Assembly: GCA_900471515.1 (NCBI GenBank)
Contig: UCFC01000029.1
Location: 87,186 to 151,185, forward strand
Reading direction: 5' to 3'
Source: Hyphomicrobiales bacterium
GTDB lineage: Bacteria > Pseudomonadota > Alphaproteobacteria > Rhizobiales > Rhizobiaceae
DNA length: 64,000 nucleotides
Within the stretch, counting starts at the first letter, position 1. The number at the start of each line of letters is the position of its first letter. The position numbers and the translations under genes are program-made. Under the pieces are notes generated by a model. That model saw only the letters and a list, made by a program, of their open reading frames with translations. It was not told where the DNA came from and ran no database searches. This document shows positions 46,688 through 56,853 of the stretch, in pieces.

Positions 46688-47131
46688 TCAGGTATTCTTC
46701 GCCCGGCGGCAAAGACGATCGAAGGTTTCGAGGAATCGGGAACGATCCTTGGGGCCGAAGGCCGCATTGTAGCCCTTGCTCTCGCCGGTTTCGCGCAGGT
46801 GCGCGCCGAGATCGCGCATGGCGCTTGCCATGCCGATATTGGTTTCGTCGAAGACGCGGCCTGTCGGGCCGGTGACGAAGGAACCCTTGGCAACGCAGCG
46901 GACCGCCAGCGGCACATCAGCGGTGACGACGACATCACCTCGGCCGGCATTGTCGGCGATCCAGTTGTCGGCGGCATCGAAAGCGTTGGAGACGATGACG
47001 TTGCGGACCATCGGGTCGCGGGACGGGCGCAGGCCGGAATTGGCGACGAAAGTCACTTCCAAACCGAGGCGTTCGGCCACTTTCAGGATTTCGGGTTTGA
47101 CCGGGCAGGCATCGGCATCGACATAGATCAT
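46688..47131 (-). CDS. YaiI/YqxD (UPF0178, DUF188) family protein
   Basis: A 147-residue protein whose N-terminus MIYVDADACPVKPEI and central NAFDAADNWIADNAGRGDVVVTADVPLA are diagnostic for DUF188. The fold is related to PIN-like nucleases with conserved aspartates (Asp5, Asp7 and others), but activity is unproven. It follows the GNAT gene on the same strand with a 9-bp gap. Confidence 0.93.
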   Translation of the reverse strand: MIYVDADACPVKPEILKVAERLGLEVTFVANSGLRPSRDPMVRNVIVSNAFDAADNWIADNAGRGDVVVTADVPLAVRCVAKGSFVTGPTGRVFDETNIGMASAMRDLGAHLRETGESKGYNAAFGPKDRSRFLETFDRLCRRAKNT

Positions 47132-47140
47132 GGCGAGACC

Positions 47141-47614
47141 TCACGCCGGCCGAGTGGCCAGCTGACGGACCATATCGATATGGGGAATGCCGTCTTCCAG
47201 ATATTCCTCGGAAGTCTTGACGAAACCGAAGGATTCGTAGAAGCGGCGCAGATGTGCCTGCGCGGACAAGGCAACGGGATTTTCCGGAAAGAGCTTTTCG
47301 CAGGCGGCGACCGATTCTTTCATCAATGCATCGCCGAGCCGCTTGCCGCGATGAGCCGGCGAGACGACGACACGGCCGATCTTTGCCGGATGCTGTTCGC
47401 CGTACGGCTTCAGAATCCGCGTCGAGCCCAGCAGTTCGCCGCCGTCCATGAGCCGCAGGTGCAGGGCGTCGATATCCTTGCCGTCCAGTTCCGGATAGGG
47501 GCAGTTCTGCTCAACGACGAAGACATCGACGCGCATTCTCAGGAGATCGTAGAGCTCCCGCGCGGAAAGCTCGTCAAGCCCCTTGAGATCGACCGTATAG
47601 CTAAGTGGAACCAT
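47141..47614 (-). CDS. GNAT family N-acetyltransferase (ElaA-like)
   Basis: A 157-residue acetyltransferase. LYDLLRMRVDVFVVEQNCPYPELDGKD is the ElaA-like N-terminus, and IGRVVVSPAHRGKRLGDALM gives the acetyl-CoA loop (motif A). The ATG overlaps the stop of a degenerate frmA 3' fragment (TGATG), showing that this gene once followed frmA directly. Substrate unknown. It is followed by the YaiI gene. Confidence 0.88.
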   Translation of the reverse strand: MVPLSYTVDLKGLDELSARELYDLLRMRVDVFVVEQNCPYPELDGKDIDALHLRLMDGGELLGSTRILKPYGEQHPAKIGRVVVSPAHRGKRLGDALMKESVAACEKLFPENPVALSAQAHLRRFYESFGFVKTSEEYLEDGIPHIDMVRQLATRPA

Positions 47615-47673
47615 CAATACAAAACCGCGCTACGGATATTTTTGCCGGAATACATAAGCTCGAAGCCTTGGTT
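47614..47673 (-). pseudogene. Degenerate duplicate of the frmA 3' end
   Basis: Translated in frame, this stretch gives NQGFELMYSGKNIRSAVLY and then TGA. The intact frmA C-terminus nearby reads NEGFELMHSGKSIRSVVLY, with 15 of 19 residues identical. The copy is separated from frmA by a 123-residue gene and has drifted. It is a scar left by insertion of that gene with duplication of the target end, not a functional gene. Confidence 0.8.
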
Positions 47674-47714
47674 GTTTCTTGGAACGGGTGGCTGGCAGTG
47701 CTCGACAAGACAAG

Positions 47715-48086
47715 TCAGTGGATGCCGCCGTTCGGTAAAGGAGAACCTTCCTCCATATGCTCGTCACCGCGCAGATATTGATGAAAATTTAGGCCGTAAG
47801 CAAATGGCTGGTCTCTTGGGGGCTCCTGCGGATCGGTCGAGTACAGATAGATGCGGCCAGTGGCGTTGAACCCGACGTGCCGTCCTATCTTGACGGCCAT
47901 ATCCGTAGCTTCGTCTCCATCCGCGGCCCAGGCGTGCATCGAAAAGAAGGCCGCCGCGCCTTCCGTGGTCTCAAAATCCGGATTGGCCTCGGCGATCTCC
48001 CCGTCGGCAATCACCGTGAAGTGACGGAAAGCCGTTTTCAGCTTTCCGTACCTCAGTTTCAACTTCCAGTTTTTCAGCAGATTCAT
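47715..48086 (-). CDS. Hypothetical protein inserted downstream of frmA
   Basis: A 123-residue protein of unknown family. The N-terminus is basic (MNLLKNWKLKLRYGKLKTAFRHF), followed by TVIADGEIAEANPDFE, a TTEGAAAFFSMHAWAADGDEATDMAVKIGR segment, and a tail rich in Gly, Pro and His. No signal peptide. It begins 6 bp after the frmA stop and is flanked on the far side by a decayed copy of the frmA end, so it appears to be an acquired insertion. Function unknown. Confidence 0.65.
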   Translation of the reverse strand: MNLLKNWKLKLRYGKLKTAFRHFTVIADGEIAEANPDFETTEGAAAFFSMHAWAADGDEATDMAVKIGRHVGFNATGRIYLYSTDPQEPPRDQPFAYGLNFHQYLRGDEHMEEGSPLPNGGIH

Positions 48087-48092
48087 GAGCGA

Positions 48093-49220
<1,128 letters not shown>

Positions 49221-49299
49221 GGTCGATCTCCTCGTGATTTGCGTGGTGGATTCTTGCACGCCGCAAGAGGATGGCTCAAGCGGAAAAAGCCGTGCGCGT

Positions 49300-49408
49300 T
49301 TCCTCAAAAATCGGCTTCGCCTCGAGCATTTCCTGAAGATCGGCTTCGCCGCGGATATTTCCTGAAAATCGGCTTCGCCGCGGGTATTTCCTGAAAATCG
49401 GCTTCGCC
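49300..49408. repeat. 29-bp tandem repeat (four copies) between frmA and pccA
   Basis: The core CGGCTTCGCC occurs at 49312, 49341, 49370 and 49399, an exact 29-bp spacing. Flanking TTTCCTGAAAAT segments are also shared with a few changes. Read on the minus strand each unit begins GGCGAAGCCGATTTTC and has a small GGC-GAA-GCC hairpin. The last copy ends at the pccA stop codon. Because 29 is not a multiple of three, it does not encode a repeated peptide. Confidence 0.85.
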
Positions 49409-51418
49409 TCAGGCGAATTCCATGATGACGGCATCGACCGCCAGGCTTTCGCCGGGCGCGGCCTTGATCTTGCCGACGACGAGATCGCGCTCGGCACGCA
49501 GCACGTTTTCCATCTTCATGGCTTCGACGACGGCCAGCGTTTCGCCTGCCTTGATCTCCTGGCCCTCGGAGACGGCAATGGAGACGACGAGGCCCGGCAT
49601 GGGGCAGAGCAGCAGCTTGGACGTATCGGGCGGCAGCTTGACGGGCATCAGGCGGTCAAGCTCGGCATGGCGGGGCGTAAAGACCCGCGCCTTGACCGAT
49701 AGGCCCTGCCAGTCGATGCGCAGGCCATTCAGGATCGGGCGGATCTGCGCCGTCACCGGTCGGCTGGCGATCCTGCCGTGCCAGACCGGATCGCCCGGTC
49801 TCCAATCGGTAACAACGGTTTCGGTACGGCCGCCGACTTCCATTTCCATCTCGAAAGGAATGGTCACGAGGCCATCGACCAGTTTCACCGGCACGTAATT
49901 GCCGCCGAGCTTGACGACCCATTCCTCCCGCAGCGGGCCGCTTGCCTGGCGCAGGCGATCGGCAAAACCCTCGCGGCGGGCAGAATCGATCAGGCTGACG
50001 GAGAGCGCGATGGCCGCAAGCGCCGCTTCTTCCGAAGCGTCGGGCGCCATCGGCGCGAATCCATCGGGATATTCCTCCGCTATGAAGCCGGTGGAGAGGC
50101 GCCCTTCGCGCCAGCGCGGATGTTTCATCAGCGCTGCGAGGAAGGGAACGTTGTGCTCGATGCCGTCGACCACGAAAGCGTCGAGCGCCTGGCCCATGGC
50201 TTCGACCGCCTGCAGGCGGCTCGGCGCCCAGGTGCAGAGCTTGGCGATCATCGGGTCGTAATACATGGAGATTTCGGCACCCTCGAAGACGCCGGTATCG
50301 TTGCGGATGACCACATCGCCGGTGCGGCCTTCGGCCGGCGGGCGGTAGCGTGTCAGCCGGCCGATCGAGGGCAGGAAGTTGCGGTAGGGATCTTCCGCAT
50401 AGAGGCGGCTTTCGATCGCCCAGCCGTTCAGCCTTACATCCTTCTGCGCGAAAGCCAGCTTTTCGCCGGCGGCGACGCGGATCATCTGCTCGACGAGATC
50501 GATGCCGGTCACGAGTTCCGTCACCGGATGCTCGACCTGAAGGCGGGTGTTCATTTCGAGGAAATAGAAATTGCGGTCGCGGTCGACGATGAATTCCACC
50601 GTGCCGGCGCTCTGGTAGTCGACGGCCCTGGCGAGCGCCACCGACTGCGCGCCCATGGCGGCGCGGGTCTTCTCGTCGAGGAAGGGCGAGGGCGCTTCCT
50701 CGGCGACCTTCTGGTTGCGGCGCTGGATGGAGCATTCGCGCTCGCCGAGATAGACGACATTGCCGTGCGCATCGGCCAGAACCTGGATTTCGATATGGCG
50801 CGGATCGACCACGTATTTTTCGATGAAGACGCGGTCGTCGCCGAAGGAGCTTTTGGCCTCCGAGCGGGCACGGTCGAAACCGTCGCGCACTTCCGCTTGC
50901 GTCCAGGCAATGCGCATGCCCTTGCCGCCGCCGCCGGCCGACGCCTTGATCATCACGGGATAGCCGATCTCGGCAGCGATCCTTTCGGCATGGGCGGCGT
51001 CCTCGATCACGCCGAGATAGCCGGGAACGGTCGAAACCTTGGCGGCATTGGCGAATTTCTTCGATTCGATCTTGTCGCCCATCGCCATGATGGCTTTCGG
51101 CTTGGGACCGATGAAGACGATGCCTTCCTTTTCCAGCGCTTCGCAGAAGGAGGCGCGTTCGGACAGGAAACCGTATCCGGGGTGGACGGCTTCGGCACCG
51201 GTCGCCTTGCAGGCGGCGATGATCCTGTCGGCCAGGAGGTAACTTTCGGCGGCAGGCGCCGGACCGATATGAACGGCCTCGTCGGCCATCTCGACATGCA
51301 GGGCATCCCGATCCGCATCCGAATAGACCGCAACGGTGGCAATGCCCATGCGGCGCGCGGTCTTGATCACGCGGCAGGCGATCTCGCCGCGGTTGGCGAT
51401 CAGGATTTTCTTGAACAT
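49409..51418 (-). CDS. pccA: Propionyl-CoA carboxylase alpha subunit (biotin carboxylase and carrier)
   Basis: A 669-residue biotin-dependent subunit that partners pccB. The N-terminal biotin carboxylase has KILIANRGEIACRVI, the ATP-grasp glycine-rich loop ASAGGGGKGMR and FLEMNTRLQVEHPVTE. The C-terminal biotinyl domain has EAMKMEN with the biotinylated Lys635. It is encoded opposite to pccB and 3.8 kb away, an unusual split. Its stop lies at the edge of the tandem repeat. Confidence 0.95.
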   Translation of the reverse strand: MFKKILIANRGEIACRVIKTARRMGIATVAVYSDADRDALHVEMADEAVHIGPAPAAESYLLADRIIAACKATGAEAVHPGYGFLSERASFCEALEKEGIVFIGPKPKAIMAMGDKIESKKFANAAKVSTVPGYLGVIEDAAHAERIAAEIGYPVMIKASAGGGGKGMRIAWTQAEVRDGFDRARSEAKSSFGDDRVFIEKYVVDPRHIEIQVLADAHGNVVYLGERECSIQRRNQKVAEEAPSPFLDEKTRAAMGAQSVALARAVDYQSAGTVEFIVDRDRNFYFLEMNTRLQVEHPVTELVTGIDLVEQMIRVAAGEKLAFAQKDVRLNGWAIESRLYAEDPYRNFLPSIGRLTRYRPPAEGRTGDVVIRNDTGVFEGAEISMYYDPMIAKLCTWAPSRLQAVEAMGQALDAFVVDGIEHNVPFLAALMKHPRWREGRLSTGFIAEEYPDGFAPMAPDASEEAALAAIALSVSLIDSARREGFADRLRQASGPLREEWVVKLGGNYVPVKLVDGLVTIPFEMEMEVGGRTETVVTDWRPGDPVWHGRIASRPVTAQIRPILNGLRIDWQGLSVKARVFTPRHAELDRLMPVKLPPDTSKLLLCPMPGLVVSIAVSEGQEIKAGETLAVVEAMKMENVLRAERDLVVGKIKAAPGESLAVDAVIMEFA

Positions 51419-51518
51419 CGAGACTCCACCCAGGAAATGCGTTCCGGAGTTTTACGCATAAAAAGCCGGAACGCACAATTGGGCTGAAGAACCAGAGGCA
51501 GTCTGAAGATTCGGCAGG

Positions 51519-52223
51519 TCAGGCAACTGCGGCGGCGACGACAGGCTCTTCATCGATGATCCGCAGCCAGCGGCTTCGCCTCGGCTGGGTATAATCCCTG
51601 AGTTCCACCGCGGCCATGATCTCGCCCCAGCGCTGATGGTTGGCGCCGGGCTGGGCCACCGCGTCGATGCGCTGCAGGACGCCGTATTCGACCGGCGAGA
51701 CGCCGATGACGCCGCCTTCGCTGACACTGCGCAGAATCCGCATGACGTAATCCACGTCCTGGCGCGTGATGCTCTTGCGGTCGGCGGCGCGGGTCAGCCT
51801 GTAGCCGCCGATATCTTCGGCGAGCGCCAGGCGCAGCTGGTCGAGCGCAAGCGCGCGCAGCTCATCGGGCACATGGGCGGAAAGTTCCATGACGTGCAGG
51901 ATGAGCTCGAGTTCGAGCGCGGAATTCACCACGCCGTCGGTCGTGAACATGCGCATGATCCATGCGACGTTGATCTCGTCCAGCGAGCCCTGCGGATAGG
52001 TGTAGTCGACGATGAAGCCTGCCAGCTGCTCGATGAAGAACGTATTCCACTCGGAGCATTTTTCGGGGCAGGAATTATTGAGCGCCAGCATCACCACGAC
52101 ATGATCGGATGTCCGGATTCCCTCCGGAAAGGTGTGTTTGCGCAGAAGTATGATGTCTTCGGCCGTCAGCCGATGCTTCCCGGCGATGACACATGCCGGA
52201 AAAGCGAGACGAAACTCACTCAT
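51519..52223 (-). CDS. Conserved rhizobial hypothetical protein
   Basis: A 234-residue protein. Segments such as FRLAFPACVIAGKHRLTAEDIILLRKHTFPEGI and DELRALALDQLRLALAEDIGGYRLTRAADRKSITRQDVDYVMRILRS look helical with no membrane segments or signal. I do not know its function. It is on the pccA strand 100 bp upstream of it and 97 bp downstream of an EamA exporter gene, and the neighbours give no firm clue. Confidence 0.6.
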   Translation of the reverse strand: MSEFRLAFPACVIAGKHRLTAEDIILLRKHTFPEGIRTSDHVVVMLALNNSCPEKCSEWNTFFIEQLAGFIVDYTYPQGSLDEINVAWIMRMFTTDGVVNSALELELILHVMELSAHVPDELRALALDQLRLALAEDIGGYRLTRAADRKSITRQDVDYVMRILRSVSEGGVIGVSPVEYGVLQRIDAVAQPGANHQRWGEIMAAVELRDYTQPRRSRWLRIIDEEPVVAAAVA

Positions 52224-52320
52224 GTTTTATCTCCAGACTTCATCATGAAGCCGGAAATGGTTCTATCGGTCCGGAATTGAAGATCCCTCAAGAAGGAAAG
52301 TTAACCGCCGATTTGGCGTT

Positions 52321-53247
52321 TCATGCGGATTTTAATGATCGCGCCTGCAAACGCTCGCGCCAGATGATGAAAAGGCCCGATGCAACGATGATGGCGATGC
52401 CGATCCATTTGGAAACATTCGGAAAATCGCCGAAGAGGGCATAACCGAGCACGGTTGCCGAAATGATCTCGAAATACTGGAAGGGTGCCAGGAGCGAGAG
52501 CGGCGCAAGACGGAAAGCCTTAACGACCAGCATGTGCGCATAGCCCGATATCGTGCCGAGAATCAGCAGGAGCACGAGGCCGAGCCAGGAGGCGGGCAGG
52601 GAGGGCGTGAAGTCGGCATTGCCGAGGCCGTTTCCGACAAACATTGCGCCCGCCATGAAGATCGTGCCGCCAATGCCGGCCATGGTCTGCATGGTCAGCG
52701 GCGAATCGGCCTCGCCGATGGCGCGGTTGAGGAAGAGATAGAGCGAGAAGAGGAAGGCGCAGAAGACCGGCAGCAGCGCCTTCAGGCCGAAGATCTCGTA
52801 ACTCGGCTGGATGACGATCATGGCGCCGCCAAAACCGACGACGATCGCCAGCCAGCGCCGCCAGCCGACCTTGTCGCCCAGGAAGAGCGCCGAGAGCGCC
52901 GTCAGCATGAAGGGCTCGACGAAATAGATGGCGAAGACATCGGCAAGCGGCATGTATTTGACGGCGACGAAGAAGAGCAGGCTGGCTGCGCCATGCAGCG
53001 CGCCGCGCAACAGGTTCATCCACGGGCGCCTGGCCGACAGCGCCTGCCTGCCGAACATGGCAAGGAGGATCGGCAGAGTGCAGACGAGCTGGAAGAAGAA
53101 GCGGTAGAACGTGACCTGTCCCGGCGACATGGCCTCGAAGGTCGCCATATATTTGGCGATCGCGTCCATCGTCGGCAGGATGGCCATGGCGCCGGCCATG
53201 ATGGCCATGCCCTGGAGCGGATTCTGTGCGGAAGGAGATTCGGACAT
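52321..53247 (-). CDS. EamA/DMT family transporter
   Basis: A 308-residue protein with about ten membrane helices in two similar halves, typical of drug/metabolite transporters. FFVAVKYMPLADVFAIYFVEPFMLTALSALFLGDKVGWRRW is the first EamA repeat, and LAPLSLLAPFQYFEIISATVLGYALFGDFPNVSKWIG the second. It probably exports a small metabolite; the substrate is unknown. It ends 97 bp before the hypothetical gene. Confidence 0.9.
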   Translation of the reverse strand: MSESPSAQNPLQGMAIMAGAMAILPTMDAIAKYMATFEAMSPGQVTFYRFFFQLVCTLPILLAMFGRQALSARRPWMNLLRGALHGAASLLFFVAVKYMPLADVFAIYFVEPFMLTALSALFLGDKVGWRRWLAIVVGFGGAMIVIQPSYEIFGLKALLPVFCAFLFSLYLFLNRAIGEADSPLTMQTMAGIGGTIFMAGAMFVGNGLGNADFTPSLPASWLGLVLLLILGTISGYAHMLVVKAFRLAPLSLLAPFQYFEIISATVLGYALFGDFPNVSKWIGIAIIVASGLFIIWRERLQARSLKSA

Positions 53248-53310
53248 GGCGGCTGCTTCTTGCGGGTGGTGTCATCAACCACAGGAAGGCAGTCCGATCA
53301 AGGCCGGCAA

Positions 53311-54036
53311 TCAGGGACAGTGCAGCATATCCTTGACGGTCTCGCCGAAGACCTCTTCGAAGGCGGCACGCAGGCGGATATCGGCATCGGCCATCGTCAC
53401 GAGCAGGCCGAGATCGACAAGGCTGGTGACGCCATAGGCCGAGATGCCGCAGGGCACGATGCCGTTGAAATGATCGAGATCGGGATCGACGTTCAGCGAC
53501 AGGCCGTGAAACGTGACCCATTTGCGCAGGCGTATGCCGAGGGCGGCAATCTTGTCTTCCGCCATGGTGCCGTCCGGCAGAAGCGGCCGCTCGGGCCGGC
53601 GGACCCAGACGCCGACACGATCCTCGCGGCGCTCACCGCGCACGTTCATCGAACCGAGCGCGCGGATGATGACCTCTTCGAGCGCGGCCACGAAGGCGCG
53701 CACATCCTGCCGGCGCCGCTTCAGATCGAGCATGACATAGGCCACACGCTGGCCGGGGCCGTGATAGGTATATTCGCCGCCGCGGCCGGTGGCGAAAACA
53801 GGAAAACGATCGGGCTGGACGAGATCCTTGGCGTCGGCGCTGGTGCCGGCCGTATAGAGCGGCGGATGTTCCAGCAGCCAGACAAGCTCGTCGCCGCCCT
53901 CGGAAATCGCCGCGACTTCGCGCTCCATCGTCTCCACCGCTTCCGCATAGGGAACGAGCCCATCGGAGATACGCCAGCGCACGGGGCGCGAACCGGCTTT
54001 CGGGAGCATGGAGAAATCGAGATCGGTGCGTAGCAT
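53311..54036 (-). CDS. lipB: Octanoyltransferase LipB
   Basis: LipB moves the octanoyl group from acyl carrier protein to lipoyl domains such as GcvH and 2-oxoacid dehydrogenases. The 241-residue product starts at ATG 54036. ATGRGGEYTYHGPGQRVAYVMLDL holds the catalytic lysine-cysteine neighbourhood, and VPCGISAYGVTSL carries the catalytic cysteine. Divergent from the small lipoprotein gene. Its link to gcvH in this window is functional rather than operonic. Confidence 0.95.
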   Translation of the reverse strand: MLRTDLDFSMLPKAGSRPVRWRISDGLVPYAEAVETMEREVAAISEGGDELVWLLEHPPLYTAGTSADAKDLVQPDRFPVFATGRGGEYTYHGPGQRVAYVMLDLKRRRQDVRAFVAALEEVIIRALGSMNVRGERREDRVGVWVRRPERPLLPDGTMAEDKIAALGIRLRKWVTFHGLSLNVDPDLDHFNGIVPCGISAYGVTSLVDLGLLVTMADADIRLRAAFEEVFGETVKDMLHCP

Positions 54037-54261
54037 GGCAGTCCCTGGCGCTATCCGCAAAAAGGTGAGGGCGGGCGCGGGCCTCTATATGGACTTCGGC
54101 GGCGCGCGATTCAATCGCTCTTTGCGGCTCAGCCTGCGTCGTGGCCGGGACGCCGGCCGCACGCATTGCCCCAGGTGCTGGGGATAAGTCGGGCCGCTTC
54201 TGGAAAGAGCTGCAATCATATGGATATTGTCGGCGCGCAAATCATCTTATTGGGGTAATTC

Positions 54262-54591
54262 ATGAAACGCATATTTTCCTCCGCGCTGCTCGTCGCGCTC
54301 CTGTCCGGCTGTGCGATGACGCTTCCTCTCAAGGGACAGACCGAGAGCGGCGACGAGAAATTTACGGGCAAGGCAACAGGTTATGCCGATGGCGCCGGGA
54401 CACTCGAACTGACGAGTACCAAAGGCCTCAAGTGCAACGGCAACTTCGTTTACGTGACGCACCGTAACGGCGAAGGCACTTTCACCTGCAGCAACGGCCA
54501 GAGCGGCTCGTTCACCTTCGTCTCGACGGGCGTGCGCGGCACGGGTTCGGGCTCGATCGGCAGCCGCAAATTCACCTTCACGTTCGGCTGA
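54262..54591 (+). CDS. Small lipoprotein
   Basis: A 109-residue protein with a lipobox LLSGC (lipidated Cys17). The mature part alternates short beta strands rich in Gly, Ser and Thr (KATGYADGAGTLELTSTKGLKCNGNFVYVTHRNGEGTFTC), ending FTFTFG, which suggests a small beta barrel or sandwich. Two cysteines after the lipidated one could form a disulfide. Function unknown. It is on the + strand, divergent from lipB. Confidence 0.8.
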   Translation: MKRIFSSALLVALLSGCAMTLPLKGQTESGDEKFTGKATGYADGAGTLELTSTKGLKCNGNFVYVTHRNGEGTFTCSNGQSGSFTFVSTGVRGTGSGSIGSRKFTFTFG

Positions 54592-54680
54592 TCGCGCGCC
54601 GCGACGGCCTGGCGCCGATCAGGCATCAGGCGCGGCGATCCGGTCTGCCGCGCCTTTTCGACATCCTTCGATGCCGTATC

Positions 54681-55844
54681 TCAATCCATGATGAAATGCG
54701 GGACGAAGCGGGAGAGGTTCTGGGTGATCGGCGACTTGTCCTCACGGATGCAGATGCCGCAGGCTTCGCCGGCGACGACCCAGGAACCGACCACGGCATA
54801 ATCGTCGCCGAATTGCGGAAGCAGGCAGGCTTCCTGCACGATATAGCCCTCCGCGCCATAATCTCCGTCCACCGCGACCGTCACTCCTCCCGATGTCAGC
54901 GTAACGTTGGCGCCCTCGCGCGACAGGAGCGGCTTTCGGACCGCGTTTTCGAGGCGCAGCGCCTGCGGGTCGTCGGCGAAATAGGCGGGCAGAAGGTTCG
55001 GGTGGTTCGGCGCCATCTCCCAGAGAACGGGCAGCAGGCCCTTGTTCGACAGCGTCATTTTCCACAGCGGTTCGTGGATCTTGGTGCCGGTGGAGAGCAG
55101 GTGCGTGCCGAAATCCTCGTGGACCATGAATTCCAGAGGGTAGAGCTTGAAGAGATCCTCCACGCGCCGATCCTCGAGATCGGTGAACCAGCTCTCGGCA
55201 TCGACGCCGATCTCCTCCATGTCGAGCAGCACGACTTCGAAGCCCGCCTGGAACGCCACATCGGCAAGATATTTCGTCGTCAGGTAGTCTTCCTCATTGT
55301 CGGTGACACAGCCGAAATGGAAGACGCCGCTATCGCTCGAATTCTTGAAATGCCGGAAAGCGTCGATCAGCTTCTCGTGGATCGAATTGAACTGATCGGC
55401 ACCGGCATCGAGCCGGCCTGATCGCTTCATGTCCTGGAGCCATTCCCATTGGATGACCGCGCTTTCGAAAAGCGACGTCGGCGTGTCGGCATTGAATTCG
55501 AACAGCTTTGCCGGGCTCCTGCCGTCGTAGCGCAGGTCGAAGCGGCCGTAGATATCGCGCTCTGACCATTTCCAGGAACGCCGGATTGCCTCATGGAACT
55601 CGGCCGGGATCGCCATGCGCGTCATCAGGGCGGGATCGGCGCAGATGCGGTCCACCGCCCCGTAGCAGAGCTGCAGGATCTCGTTGGTCGGGTCTTCGAG
55701 ATCGTCCTCGATCTGAGCGAGCGTGAATTGATAGGCGTTGCGCTCGTCCCAATAGAGTTCGCCATACATGTGGTGGAACGTGAAATCCAGCGCTTCGAGC
55801 TTCGGGATCCAGTCCGGCCTTTCGCCTGTCGCGATACGCTTCAT
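54681..55844 (-). CDS. Glutathionylspermidine synthase-like ATP-grasp protein (YgiC type)
   Basis: A 387-residue member of the GSP_synth family. FEFNADTPTSLFES is the conserved peptide-binding/ATP-grasp segment, and SREGANVTL with DGDYGAEGYIVQEACLLP the C-terminal block. Unlike Gss it has no amidase domain, as in E. coli YgiC/YjfC. The next gene is a DUF1190 (YgiB-like) protein 9 bp upstream, matching the known ygiB-ygiC pairing. Activity on glutathione or another peptide is unproven. Confidence 0.9.
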   Translation of the reverse strand: MKRIATGERPDWIPKLEALDFTFHHMYGELYWDERNAYQFTLAQIEDDLEDPTNEILQLCYGAVDRICADPALMTRMAIPAEFHEAIRRSWKWSERDIYGRFDLRYDGRSPAKLFEFNADTPTSLFESAVIQWEWLQDMKRSGRLDAGADQFNSIHEKLIDAFRHFKNSSDSGVFHFGCVTDNEEDYLTTKYLADVAFQAGFEVVLLDMEEIGVDAESWFTDLEDRRVEDLFKLYPLEFMVHEDFGTHLLSTGTKIHEPLWKMTLSNKGLLPVLWEMAPNHPNLLPAYFADDPQALRLENAVRKPLLSREGANVTLTSGGVTVAVDGDYGAEGYIVQEACLLPQFGDDYAVVGSWVVAGEACGICIREDKSPITQNLSRFVPHFIMD

Positions 55845-55853
55845 CTTGAGCCC

Positions 55854-56426
55854 TCAGGACGCGGAAGAGTGACGCGTGCCGAAACCGGAGCGGGCAAGCG
55901 TGGTCGTACGGACATCGGGACTGAAGCGGGCTCCATCGGAATAAGTCATCTTGAAGCCGCCGACCTTATTGGTGACCAACTGGCCGGCAGCGTTCACGAA
56001 GCCCGAGACATGACTGCTTTCATAAAGTGCCGATGCCGGTACCGCCGGATAATAAACGCCATTGGCGCTCGTTTCGGGCTGGCCGATGAGATAGCCTGAT
56101 TGATAGGGGCTGTAGTGCCCTCCGCCGGCAACATGTACCGAACTTGTCACCTCACAATGGCCGTTGCCGAATTCCTCCTCGCAATCCTCACGATTCTGAT
56201 AGGAAGGTGCATTTTTCAGATGCTCGGCGCGGGCAGTGTCGAAGCTGTTCTTGCAGTCGTCAGGACCGAACTTGCCGTCCTTGAGACACTCATCGAGCGT
56301 CCTGTAGGCCGCCGTCTCGGTCTCGCCCATGGAATTCACTACGAGATAGATCCCGAAAACAAACGTTCCAAGAATGGCGAGCTTCACGCCTCCTTTGGTA
56401 TATCGATAGCGATCTTCCGGTGTCAT
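55854..56426 (-). CDS. DUF1190 (YgiB-like) envelope protein
   Basis: A 190-residue protein with one N-terminal membrane helix (about residues 14-31) and a periplasmic part containing four cysteines, in ECLKDGKFGPDDC, EDC and GHCEV. The Tyr/Ser/Gly-rich region and the FGTRHSSAS tail are typical of DUF1190. It is followed by the glutathionylspermidine synthase-like gene, with which it should be transcribed and probably interacts. Confidence 0.85.
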   Translation of the reverse strand: MTPEDRYRYTKGGVKLAILGTFVFGIYLVVNSMGETETAAYRTLDECLKDGKFGPDDCKNSFDTARAEHLKNAPSYQNREDCEEEFGNGHCEVTSSVHVAGGGHYSPYQSGYLIGQPETSANGVYYPAVPASALYESSHVSGFVNAAGQLVTNKVGGFKMTYSDGARFSPDVRTTTLARSGFGTRHSSAS

Positions 56427-56830
56427 GCGATCCCCAAATCGTTCGATGCCATGCGCTTGCGCAGGCAGAGCGAGAAAGCGCCAAGCGGAAATATCCGGCT
56501 TGCGTTCAAATACGTGAAAAGGCTGGATTGGTTGCGAGCGGGTCTATCCCGCACGATAACCGGTTTCGGCGGCCGATCGTCCGTCTAGCGTCTCGTCAAA
56601 AATTGCCGGTCGAAATCGTCTTCATGAAATGAACATCCCTGAAACCTTAACCGTTCCAGTTATGTTCTCAATTCCAGATAGAAGTCAAGCGATAGATTGC
56701 GCACCAGAATTGCAGTCGATGCCGCCAAGGTTTGCTCTGCTATCGAGGAGAAGGGATATCGTCGGAAAGAGCCTTGCGCTCCGCCAGCGAGATACGAACG
56801 AGAGAACTAAACCCTTGTCCAAAAAACAAA
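56427..56830. other. Intergenic region with no supported gene
   Basis: About 400 bp between the DUF1190 gene and tRNA-Leu. Only short open frames that overlap or read against the tRNA occur. It must hold the promoter for the DUF1190-YgiC pair, but I cannot point to its elements. Confidence 0.6.
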
Positions 56831-56850
56831 AAACCCGCCGAAGCGGGTTT
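56831..56850 (-). terminator. Terminator of tRNA-Leu
   Basis: On the minus strand AAACCCGC, TTCG, GCGGGTTT is a short strong hairpin followed by further T residues. It begins 4 nt past the CCA end of the tRNA gene. Confidence 0.85.
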
Positions 56851-56853
56851 CTT

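Noticed and set aside
49276..49497. A short minus strand open frame made from the tandem repeat
   Set aside because: The 29-bp period shifts frame at each copy, so no repeated peptide results, and it overlaps pccA out of frame.
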